Shown piece after piece: positions 1 to 7,019 of a stretch of DNA of 64,000 nucleotides. A model generated the notes under the pieces. That model was not told the origin of the DNA. It saw only the letters and a list, made by a program, of their open reading frames with translations, and ran no database searches. Within the stretch, counting starts at the first letter, position 1. Every line of letters starts with the position of its first letter. Position numbers and translations under genes: made by a program. The DNA is from JAHQVI01 sp050330195 (GTDB lineage: Bacteria > Pseudomonadota > Alphaproteobacteria > Rhizobiales > Rhodomicrobiaceae): the NCBI GenBank assembly GCA_050330195.1, contig JBHJOB010000103.1:14505-78504 (forward strand), read 5' to 3'.

Positions 1-2
1 AA

Positions 3-521
3 ACGCTGCAATACCTGCTCGGCAGCCGCTATTGCGAGACCGATCGGCTCTCCGACGCGGCGTGGAGCCTGTTCGGCCATACGCCGCTTGGCTGGGAGCG
101 CGTCCAGGCCATCTGCGATTTTGTAAACGGTCATATCACCTTCGGCTATCAGGATGCGAGTGCTACCCGGACCGCAGCGGATGCTTATGCGGAGAAGCGC
201 GGCGTCTGCCGTGATTTCGCGCATCTCGCCATCACCTTCTGCCGCTGCCTGAATATTCCCGCCCGCTACTGCACAGGCTATGTCAGCGACATTGGCCTGC
301 CGCCGCCCTATGAGCCGATGGACTTCGCCGCATGGATGCAGGTCTATCTTGGCAGCCAGTGGCATACATTCGATCCGCGTAATAATGCGCCAAGAGTGGG
401 CCGGACGTTGATAGCGACGGGGCGGGATGCGGCTGATGTTCCGCTTACGCATGTTTTCGGGCCGAACATCCTGTCGAATTTCCGCGTCTGGACCGACGAG
501 GCGCCACCCGTCGCCGCATGA
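3..521 (+). CDS. Transglutaminase-like cysteine peptidase family protein (5' end missing)
   Basis: The frame is open from the left edge of the window to a stop at 521, giving 172 residues of a C-terminal part. The core shows the transglutaminase-like triad: Cys in GVCRDFAH, His in QWHTFDPRN and the Asp two residues further on. This matches the bacterial transglutaminase-like superfamily (SMc04-type proteins of about 260-290 residues in rhizobia), so roughly a third of the protein lies outside the window. The family is predicted to act as a protease or amidase on proteins, but its substrate is unknown. It converges with the cold-shock gene. Function beyond the fold is inference. Confidence 0.8.
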   Translation, partial: TLQYLLGSRYCETDRLSDAAWSLFGHTPLGWERVQAICDFVNGHITFGYQDASATRTAADAYAEKRGVCRDFAHLAITFCRCLNIPARYCTGYVSDIGLPPPYEPMDFAAWMQVYLGSQWHTFDPRNNAPRVGRTLIATGRDAADVPLTHVFGPNILSNFRVWTDEAPPVAA

Positions 522-544
522 CGAGGAAAAATTCGGGCCGGACA

Positions 545-572
545 CGAAAAAGCCGCCCCGAATGGAGCGGCT
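545..572 (-). terminator. Rho-independent terminator of the cold-shock gene
   Basis: Read on the minus strand, AGCCGC and GCGGCT form a 6-bp stem (551-556 with 567-572), followed by a short T tract (complement of the A run at 547-550). It sits about 40 bases after the stop of the minus-strand cold-shock gene. A second perfect stem, CGGAGGG with CCCTCCG (583-589 with 594-600), lies between the two and may serve either convergent gene. Confidence 0.55.
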
Positions 573-614
573 CATGATAGGGCGGAGGGAGGCCCCTCCG
601 CACACACTTCGTGA

Positions 615-824
615 TCAAGCAAGCGAAAGCGTGCTTACGGCAATCTTGCCGGTGCGCGCATCGCGCTCGGTCTCGAAGCTCACCTTCTGACCGTCAGCAA
701 GGCCACGAATGCCTGCACGCTCCAGAGCGGTTGCATGGACGAAAACGTCCTTGCTGCCATCTTCCGGCTCGATGAAGCCATAGCCCTTCTGATCGTTGTA
801 AAACTTAACTGTTCCGTTCGTCAT
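615..824 (-). CDS. cspA: Cold-shock domain protein, CspA family
   Basis: A 69-residue single-domain CSD protein that binds single-stranded RNA or DNA and melts mRNA structure. It has both nucleic-acid-binding motifs: RNP1 as KGYGFI and RNP2 as DVFVHATAL. The length is typical for the family. The ATG at 824 (protein MTNGTVKF) is chosen over one seven codons upstream because AGAAGG lies just before it and because family members begin with this sequence. It is transcribed alone, convergent with the transglutaminase-like gene, and has a long upstream non-coding stretch, as expected for cold-shock leaders. Several paralogues per genome are usual, so the exact member (cspA, cspC, etc.) is not determinable. 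Confidence 0.92.
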   Translation of the reverse strand: MTNGTVKFYNDQKGYGFIEPEDGSKDVFVHATALERAGIRGLADGQKVSFETERDARTGKIAVSTLSLA

Positions 825-1302
825 AGTAGTACCTTCTAACAGCATAAATGCACATGAGCGGCCGCCTTCTCGCTGCGTAATGGTGGCTCGCAGATCGAAT
901 TTTGGAGAGAGTCTGAACGTGCACCCGGCAGTACCGAAGGTGTAACGGCCTCATCGTCTGGCCAAAGTCGAGCGGGTAACTTAGTCCTTAAAAGTGCAAT
1001 TTACAAGGCAACACTGTAGAAAAACGCAAAGTTACCTACCGGATATCGATGTTTGCGCGTCCCGGCAGCACAGCCTCCTGCCTGCAAAACCTTAAATTTC
1101 TGGTATTTTTACCGCTGTCATGCCATGATCTGCGAAAGATAATTTTTTTGGCGAGCCCAATCGATGCCGAATAACCGGGACAGATGCCGTCCCGGAAACG
1201 ATCCCGAAAAGGACTATTTTACTTGCCGCAGGAGCAAACGCGGCGCGTTTTCGGGCGTTACGTTCCAGATCAGGCAGCCGCATCCAGCATGGGATCTTCA
1301 TC
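825..1302. other. Non-coding region upstream of the cold-shock gene
   Basis: About 480 bases with no supported gene. Part of it should hold the promoter and 5' leader of the minus-strand cold-shock gene. Two structures are visible: GGTAACTT at 975-982 with its inverted copy AAGTTACC at 1029-1036, and a perfect CCGGGAC/GTCCCGG stem at 1175-1181 with 1189-1195. Neither is followed by a T run, so I do not call them terminators. No confident promoter was found. Confidence 0.4.
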
Positions 1303-1488
1303 TTGGACCACAAATTCGAAATCGGCCAAGGGCTGAATTTTACGCCCCGGCGCACGACCTACGGCCTTTCGCGAAGCGCGTGCGAAGTCGTGCGGTTGCT
1401 TCCCAACGAAGGCGACGAGCCGCAATACCGCATCAAATGCTCGAATGAAAATTTCGAGCGTGTCGTCCGCGAAAGCGAACTGGACTGA
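1303..1488 (+). CDS. Small conserved hypothetical protein (rhizobial)
   Basis: A 61-residue protein starting at a TTG codon (1303) with a GGGA just upstream. The sequence FTPRRTTYGLSRSACEVVRLLP followed by EPQYRIKCSNENFERVVRESEL resembles a short family found widely in Rhizobiales, which I recognise only as hypothetical. It has no membrane segment or signal peptide and its function is unknown. It stands alone, convergent with the dgoA gene 20 bases downstream. Confidence 0.7.
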   Translation: MDHKFEIGQGLNFTPRRTTYGLSRSACEVVRLLPNEGDEPQYRIKCSNENFERVVRESELD

Positions 1489-1508
1489 CGCGGAAGACTG
1501 TACTCCGA

Positions 1509-2153
1509 CTAACCCGGATAGATCGCATCATAGGCGCTGATGAATGTGCGCGCCTTGCTGCCGACCTGCTCCGCGCTCTCGCCGGGCTGATAGAGATTCG
1601 AGCCAAGCCCGTAGGTGCGTACCCCTGCGGCTGCGTAATCGGCCAGATTAGCTTCGGAGACGCCGCCGACGGCTCCCGTTTCCGTATGGGGGGGAAGAAC
1701 GGCTCGAATGGCCTTGATGCCTTCGGGGCCGAGCACGTTTGCCGGAAAGAATTTCAAAGCTGACGCACCGGCGCGAATTGCGAACAACGCCTCGGTCGCG
1801 GTGAAGACGCCGGGCATCGTCACCATGCCGTGCTCCGTTGCGCGCGCGATCACCTCAGGCTCCACATTCGGGCTGACCATCAGCCGTCCGCCGACGTCGG
1901 CGAGCCGATCCACGGCGTCAACATCGAGAACCGTACCCGCTCCGATGAGGCAATCCGCCGGTGCAAGCTTCGCGGCCTTCCCGATGGAGATGAACGGGTC
2001 CGGCGAGTTGAGCGGAATTTCGATGGCCGTAAAGCCTGTTTCGATCAGGATCGTGACGATCGGCTCGACTTCCTCGGGGCGGATACCGCGCAATATCGCC
2101 ACGAGAGGCCGTTTCATATCCGGCCAAGGCGTGGATTTCGTCTCGCTGTTCAA
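1509..2153 (-). CDS. dgoA: 2-dehydro-3-deoxy-6-phosphogalactonate aldolase
   Basis: A 214-residue class I aldolase of the KDPG/KHG family, which splits 2-dehydro-3-deoxy-6-phosphogalactonate to pyruvate and glyceraldehyde 3-phosphate. The Schiff-base lysine is K134 in SALKFFPA, and E45 in the AIEIPLNS strand fits the second catalytic residue. The phosphate-binding GAVGGV loop is present. The EIPLNSP motif and the partner gene favour the galactonate enzyme (DgoA) over KDPG aldolase (Eda), whose motif is usually EVTLRTP. It follows dgoK after a 15-base gap, so the two are very likely cotranscribed. Confidence 0.9.
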   Translation of the reverse strand: MNSETKSTPWPDMKRPLVAILRGIRPEEVEPIVTILIETGFTAIEIPLNSPDPFISIGKAAKLAPADCLIGAGTVLDVDAVDRLADVGGRLMVSPNVEPEVIARATEHGMVTMPGVFTATEALFAIRAGASALKFFPANVLGPEGIKAIRAVLPPHTETGAVGGVSEANLADYAAAGVRTYGLGSNLYQPGESAEQVGSKARTFISAYDAIYPG

Positions 2154-2168
2154 TGTCTTCTCTCCTTG

Positions 2169-3074
2169 TCACGCCCAGAAGATGCGGGCTGCACCGAACA
2201 ATCCGCGGCGCACGGCCTCGTCTGCATTGCGATGGTCGACCGCCATGCCAATCGCCTCCAGCGCAGCCTTGTAGCTTTCGCCGAGCCCGCCCTCACCAAC
2301 GAGAACAACCCGCTCGACACGGCCATATCGCGCCAGCGCGCCGGAAAGTTCCAGCCCTATGGCAAGACCGGACAGGCGGGCCGCGCCTTCCGAAGCAGGC
2401 GCAAAGCCGAGCAGTTGCGACGAACGAACGGCGAACAGGCCGTTGGCGAAGGCGTGCGGCGCGACGAGCGAAGCCTTGAGCGCATTAAGAAAAGCGGGAT
2501 CGGAGGGCGCGGCCTGTATCTCGCCGAGAGCATTTTTCAGGATCGAGTGCTGCGCGAGGACGCCGAACAGTTCGCCCGTCATATAGGTCGCGAAGCTGAC
2601 GACCTTGCCGTCCTGCAATTGCACCCATTTGGAATGCGTTCCCGGCATGCAGACAAGACCGGACGTAACGCCTGCGGCGACCAGTCCGGCAAGCTGGGTT
2701 TCCTCGCCGCGCATGACGTCGGGCGATGCCGGATCGCGCTGGGCGATACCGGGCAGGATGCGAACATCGCGCGGGTAGCCTTCGACGGCCAGAGCATCCC
2801 TGTTCGACGAGGCCAGATCGGCGGGCGTATCGAGATAACCGGCCTCACGCCAGCCTTGCCGGGCGCCGGCCATCCCGCAGATGACGGCAGGCAGCCCCGC
2901 GTCAACGCCGAGCGCGTCGAGATGGCTTTCGAGCACACGATCGAACCCGGTCTCAGCGGCGGCTGCCATGCCCTCGGCGCTGCGCCGCTCCGCCAGCATG
3001 GTCCCGTCCTCGGCGAGAAGCCAAAGCCGGAAGGAGGATGTTCCCCAATCGACGGCGGCGCAGAATGGCGTCAT
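2169..3074 (-). CDS. dgoK: 2-dehydro-3-deoxygalactonokinase
   Basis: A 301-residue DgoK-family sugar-acid kinase that phosphorylates 2-dehydro-3-deoxygalactonate at C6 with ATP, giving the substrate of the downstream aldolase. It opens with the ASKHA-fold phosphate loop AVDWGTSSFRLWLL and has the conserved PGTHSKWV motif near residues 145-152. The open frame extends far upstream, but the ATG at 3074 fits the family start and leaves a divergent promoter region before the SDR gene at 3282. It is the first gene of a dgoK-dgoA unit. No galactonate dehydratase gene is in the window. Confidence 0.9.
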   Translation of the reverse strand: MTPFCAAVDWGTSSFRLWLLAEDGTMLAERRSAEGMAAAAETGFDRVLESHLDALGVDAGLPAVICGMAGARQGWREAGYLDTPADLASSNRDALAVEGYPRDVRILPGIAQRDPASPDVMRGEETQLAGLVAAGVTSGLVCMPGTHSKWVQLQDGKVVSFATYMTGELFGVLAQHSILKNALGEIQAAPSDPAFLNALKASLVAPHAFANGLFAVRSSQLLGFAPASEGAARLSGLAIGLELSGALARYGRVERVVLVGEGGLGESYKAALEAIGMAVDHRNADEAVRRGLFGAARIFWA

Positions 3075-3281
3075 GCTGGCGGGCTCCCGTTTGTCTGTCC
3101 AGCGGATGCGGTCCTTATCGGGGACATTGCCATTTTTCCTCCATCGTAGAAATAGCGCTGGCGCAGTCCCCACGCATTCCGGTTTCCGCAAGCTTCGCTG
3201 GCATTCGACCGGCTGGCGGAATATCGTCGCATACAGTCCGGAGTGACGGACACCAAGATCATGATCGAAAAGGGAGACGGC

Positions 3282-4055
3282 ATGAAAGAGGGCTTGCAGA
3301 TGTTCGACCTGAGCGGCCAATGGGCGCTCGTGACGGGTTCGAGCCGGGGGTTGGGCTACGCAATCGCGCGGGGTCTGGCGCGCGTCGGCGCGAGCGTTGT
3401 CATTCATGGCAGCAGGCGCGAAACGGTGGAAAAAGCCGCCAGCGCGCTGACCGCCGAGGGACTGACGACGGCCGTGACCGCATTCGACGTCCGCAATGTC
3501 GATCAGGTGACCGCAGCAATCGAGGCGCTGCGGAGCGAAGGCATCGCGCCGGACATCATCGTTAACAATGCAGGCATCAATCTGCGCCATCCGCTTGCCG
3601 AGTTCCCTTATGAGGACTGGAAAGCCGTGCTCGAAACGCATCTGGACGGCTCGTACGCGGTGGCAAAGGCTGCGATCGGACCAATGATCGAGAACCGCAA
3701 GGGCAAGATCATCAACATCTGCTCTCTCGCAAGCGAGGTCGCGCGGCCTCGGATTTCCGCCTATGCAACGGCAAAGGGCGGACTGAAGATGCTGACCAAG
3801 GCGATGGCCGTCGAATGGGCGCCGCACGGCATCTGCGCCAACGGCATCGCGCCGGGCTATTTCCTTACTGAAATGAATACTGAGCTGAAAGCCAACAAGG
3901 AGTTCGACGATTGGGTCTGCAAGAGCACGCCGGCCGGCCGCTGGGCAAATCCCGATGAACTGGTTGGCGCGGCTGTCTTCCTGAGTTCGCCGGCCTCGGA
4001 CTATGTCAACGGGCACATGCTGGCGGTCGATGGCGGTTTTCTGGCGTCGATGTGA
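3282..4055 (+). CDS. SDR-family oxidoreductase, gluconate 5-dehydrogenase-like
   Basis: A 257-residue classical short-chain dehydrogenase. It has the NAD(P)-binding TGSSRGLG motif near the N terminus, NNAG, the catalytic Ser in NICSLAS and the YATAK Tyr-Lys pair. The overall sequence, including the IAPGYFLTEMN stretch, is typical of gluconate 5-dehydrogenase/IdnO proteins. The ATG at 3282 is preceded by GGGAG at good spacing; in-frame ATGs further upstream lack this. It diverges from dgoK-dgoA, so a role in sugar-acid oxidation alongside the galactonate pathway is plausible but inferred. Confidence 0.8.
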   Translation: MKEGLQMFDLSGQWALVTGSSRGLGYAIARGLARVGASVVIHGSRRETVEKAASALTAEGLTTAVTAFDVRNVDQVTAAIEALRSEGIAPDIIVNNAGINLRHPLAEFPYEDWKAVLETHLDGSYAVAKAAIGPMIENRKGKIINICSLASEVARPRISAYATAKGGLKMLTKAMAVEWAPHGICANGIAPGYFLTEMNTELKANKEFDDWVCKSTPAGRWANPDELVGAAVFLSSPASDYVNGHMLAVDGGFLASM

Positions 4056-4089
4056 ACTGGCGGGGTGAGGCCGGCGAGGCTTCCCGCGG

Positions 4090-4611
4090 TCAGCCCCCTG
4101 CCGCTGCGTCCTCTTTCAACACCGCGACCTCGCGCATGGTCACTGTGCCGTCCGCGCCAACCATCCGCAAGGTGAATGCCGCGCCATTGAAGGCGGTTTC
4201 CTGCGTTTGCCGCAACATGCGCGGAACCACGGACGGATCGCCGAGTGCCTCGATGATCCAGAGCTTCTCGCCGCTTTTCCATTCCCGCGGATGGAGCGGC
4301 ACAGGCTGGCGGCCGATATTCTGGCGAAGATGCTGGTCGGCCTCATCGGAGAGCCGGGCCCAAAGCACAAGGCCGACGGGGATCGTGAAGCGGCGGTCCT
4401 TCCTTGTCGCGGAAGCGATAACGATCTGGTTGTGCACCAGCGGCGGCAGAAGCAGCCACTCCAGATCCGCAAGACGTTGATGCTTGTACGCCGGCGAACG
4501 CATCAACACGCTGACCGCCTCGCCGAACGACATCATCAGATTGTCGGCATCCAGCCTGTTGGGCGGCGGGGCCTGACGCTCGGCAGCATTATTGTCGCGG
4601 GGAACGAACAT
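4090..4611 (-). CDS. Toxin-activating lysine-acyltransferase (HlyC/RTX-C family)
   Basis: A 173-residue protein matching the RTX toxin-activating acyltransferase family, which moves fatty acyl groups from acyl-ACP to internal lysines of a protoxin. Visible family features are MSFGEAVSVLMRSPAYKH (H44 fits the catalytic histidine position), LEWLLLPPLVHNQ, the GLVLWARLSDEA stretch and REWKSGEKLWIIEALG. No RTX protein, GGXGXDxxx repeat or type I secretion gene is near, so its target is unknown. It converges with the SDR gene at 3282 and stands alone. The first 25 residues are polar and Pro-rich and may be dispensable. Confidence 0.82.
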   Translation of the reverse strand: MFVPRDNNAAERQAPPPNRLDADNLMMSFGEAVSVLMRSPAYKHQRLADLEWLLLPPLVHNQIVIASATRKDRRFTIPVGLVLWARLSDEADQHLRQNIGRQPVPLHPREWKSGEKLWIIEALGDPSVVPRMLRQTQETAFNGAAFTLRMVGADGTVTMREVAVLKEDAAAGG

Positions 4612-4729
4612 AAGCGATCTTTATCGCAAAGAGATTGAGTATCCGTGACCGGCAGGCAGGAGTATCGCCGGCGCGCAGGAAATCGCTCCGATGGTTAACG
4701 GAACACCCTGCGACCGCGTCCGCCCCACT

Positions 4730-5023
4730 CTAAAGACGCAGCCCCTGCACGGCGCGCCCCGGCCCTTCGATGATGACGGTTTCGCGAGGGCGCGGCGTAA
4801 GGCTGCGTTCGCGCTCATCAAAGATGGAAACGCGAAATCCGCTCGTTGCATGGCATTTCTCGCAGCGGAAACGCAACTCCGCGATCTTCCCGTGCGAGTG
4901 GCTCCAGCCCTTCGCCTCAAGCCAGCCCGGCAGATATTCTGACACGCGGCCGCACGCGCCGCATTCCGCCCGCAGCGTGTCATGTCTTCCCAGATCGCAA
5001 AGCCGAAGTCTCAAAGTCTTCAT
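4730..5023 (-). CDS. Small zinc-ribbon-like hypothetical protein
   Basis: A 97-residue protein with two Cys pairs, CGAC at about residues 21-24 and CEKC at about 54-57, spaced as in a zinc ribbon. There is no signal peptide or membrane segment. It diverges from the glutaminase gene. I recognise no named family; zinc binding is inferred from the Cys pattern alone. Confidence 0.6.
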   Translation of the reverse strand: MKTLRLRLCDLGRHDTLRAECGACGRVSEYLPGWLEAKGWSHSHGKIAELRFRCEKCHATSGFRVSIFDERERSLTPRPRETVIIEGPGRAVQGLRL

Positions 5024-5174
5024 GATCCGCGAATGTTAGCCCGGAAATGGTGAGCGGCCGGTTAGCAGGACAACGGCAATTATTCCGATCCCGAAGCCTT
5101 GCCAAGACTTCGGATTTGCGCAAGACCCGTCATGCATCATGATGCCAGAACACGAAAGGAGCCTGCCGCTTGCG

Positions 5175-6119
5175 ATGACCGGAAAAAATATCGACGCAAC
5201 TGCGCTTCAGGAGATCATCGGCGGCGTCCATGCCGAGCTCGCGCCACGGCTAGGCGAGGGACGTGTCGCGGAATACATCCCCGAACTCGCCAATGTCGAT
5301 CCGCGCAAGCTCGGGATCGCCGTTGCGACCGTCGGCGGCGATTTCCTCTGCATCGGCGATGCGGACGAGGCATTCTCGATCCAGAGCATCTCCAAGGTGT
5401 TCATGCTGGCGCTCGCACTCGGCAAAGTCGGCGATCAGCTCTGGCGGCGTGTTGGCCGCGAACCCTCGGGGTCGCCGTTCAACTCGATCGTACAGCTTGA
5501 ACATGAGCACGGCATCCCGCGCAATCCGTTCATCAATCCGGGCGCGATCGTCGTGACGGACATCGTGCTTGGCCGCCGTTCGCCTTCAGAGGCCATCGGG
5601 CAGATCCTGCATTTCGTCCGCAGCCTGGCGGATGATGACGACATCAGGATCGACGAACATGTGGCGCGTTCGGAAAACGAAACCGGCTTCCGAAACAGGG
5701 CGCTGGCAAACTACATGCGCGCTTTCGGCAATCTCGACAACGAGGTGGATCGGGCGCTCGGCGTGTATTTCCATCAATGCGCGATTGCCATGAGCTGCCG
5801 TCAACTCGCGCGGGCCGGGCTTTTCCTGGCGGGAGAGGGGATGGACCCGATCACCGGCGAGCGCATGGTCTCGCGCGAGCGGGCGCGGCGCGTCAACGCC
5901 CTGATGATGACCTGCGGGCACTATGACGGCTCGGGCGATTTTGCCTTTCATGTCGGCATGCCCGGAAAAAGTGGTGTCGGCGGCGGCATTCTGGCTGTCG
6001 TGCCGCGCGTGGCGTCCATCGCGGTCTGGTCGCCGGCCCTCAATGCGCAAGGGAATTCGCTGCTCGGCGCGCTGGCTCTGCGCGAGATCTCCGCGCGCAC
6101 GGGCTGGTCGGTATTTTAG
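5175..6119 (+). CDS. glsA: Glutaminase A
   Basis: A 314-residue serine-dependent beta-lactamase-fold glutaminase that hydrolyses L-glutamine to glutamate and ammonia in the cytoplasm. The catalytic Ser-x-x-Lys is S71-I-S-K74 in SIQSISKVF. Other family blocks are SGSPFNSIVQLE, NPFINPGAI, SENETGFRN and the C-terminal GKSGVGGGILAVVP. With the ATG at 5175 (after AAAGGAG, though spaced wide at about 13 bases) the length equals that of E. coli GlsA; an upstream ATG at 5139 would add 12 residues. It appears monocistronic. Confidence 0.93.
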   Translation: MTGKNIDATALQEIIGGVHAELAPRLGEGRVAEYIPELANVDPRKLGIAVATVGGDFLCIGDADEAFSIQSISKVFMLALALGKVGDQLWRRVGREPSGSPFNSIVQLEHEHGIPRNPFINPGAIVVTDIVLGRRSPSEAIGQILHFVRSLADDDDIRIDEHVARSENETGFRNRALANYMRAFGNLDNEVDRALGVYFHQCAIAMSCRQLARAGLFLAGEGMDPITGERMVSRERARRVNALMMTCGHYDGSGDFAFHVGMPGKSGVGGGILAVVPRVASIAVWSPALNAQGNSLLGALALREISARTGWSVF

Positions 6120-6174
6120 CCGTAGACTGGTTCGATGAGAGAACGAAAGAGATTGTCGGGGTTATGGAACAAAG

Positions 6175-6480
6175 ATGATTAACGATGCAGTATCACAGCT
6201 GATCGCTCGGATGCACACTGCGGAACGCCCGGAATTATTGATGTTCCTAGCTGAGGTGATCATGGAAATGACTATTTTCCGTCGCTTACACTATGAAGCC
6301 GAAGATCCGGCTGGCCATCTCCGTCAGACCAATGAAGCGATCCACCGCTTGGCAGGCCATCTACGCGATCTTTGTGACCCGGACGAGGCATTTACTGAAA
6401 GCCGTGCGGCAGGGATCGGCGAACAACTCGCGCTCCTCCGTCCCTCCACTATCGCTCGTATGTATGGGTTCACGGTCTAG
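6175..6480 (+). CDS. Hypothetical protein
   Basis: A 101-residue, probably all-helical protein starting MINDAVSQLIARMHTAERPE. It follows the glutaminase gene by 55 bases on the same strand. No motif, signal peptide or membrane segment was recognised. Codon use is somewhat less GC-rich than that of its neighbours, so it may be a lineage-specific gene. It is listed because the frame is clean and no competing gene exists. Confidence 0.5.
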   Translation: MINDAVSQLIARMHTAERPELLMFLAEVIMEMTIFRRLHYEAEDPAGHLRQTNEAIHRLAGHLRDLCDPDEAFTESRAAGIGEQLALLRPSTIARMYGFTV

Positions 6481-6574
6481 GAAATGCGACGTGAGATTGC
6501 TGCCGCCGGGTGGAAGGATGTTCATTCGATCATTATGTCTAGGCATCAACCTCATAAAGGCGGGAGAACGCCAG

Positions 6575-6823
6575 ATGACAAAGCTGATCCGCCTAGTACC
6601 TGTCCTCATATTCGCTGCCTTAGCAAAGCATGCGCTCGCAGCACCGCCTTCAAACGCTAAGCCCTTGTCGGAAGTCCTTCAGGCCATGGAGGCCGGCGGA
6701 AACGTCGCCTATTTCGACGAGATCGAGTGGGATGACGATCACTGGGAGATCGAATATTACACGCCGGACGGCTCCAAGGTTGAAGTCGACGTCGATCCGG
6801 TCTCCGGTCAGCCAAGGAGTTGA
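6575..6823 (+). CDS. Small secreted PepSY-like protein
   Basis: An 82-residue protein with an N-terminal signal peptide (MTKLIRLVPVLIFAALAKHALA, likely cut after ALA). The mature part ends in DHWEIEYYTPDGSKVEVDVDPVSGQ, the beta-hairpin signature of PepSY domains, which are often found in periplasmic inhibitor or sensor proteins. GGGAG lies at a good distance before the ATG at 6575, so that start is preferred over longer options. Its partner is unknown. Confidence 0.72.
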   Translation: MTKLIRLVPVLIFAALAKHALAAPPSNAKPLSEVLQAMEAGGNVAYFDEIEWDDDHWEIEYYTPDGSKVEVDVDPVSGQPRS

Positions 6824-7019
6824 TGCGCCGCCGCCGGACGGCCGCAGCCGGTTTCCGCGTAGCAAAACGGCGGAAAATACGGAAAACATTTGCCGTTTCG
6901 CCGTTCTGGCTTAGAAATGGCCACGCAGCAGGACGAAATCCGGGATGAACGATGGCCGGCCAACGTGCAGGTCAGGGTCGGGAGGCCCGGATCATATGGC
7001 GAAAAAGAGGATTTGACCC

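Noticed and set aside
1830..3149. A long plus-strand open frame (439 codons) opposite dgoA and dgoK
   Set aside because: It is antisense to two well-supported genes, has no recognisable domain and an Arg/Gly-rich composition typical of GC-rich shadow frames.
3075..4016. A long N-terminal extension of dgoK
   Set aside because: The extension would run through the divergent promoter and across the SDR gene; the family begins at the ATG at 3074.
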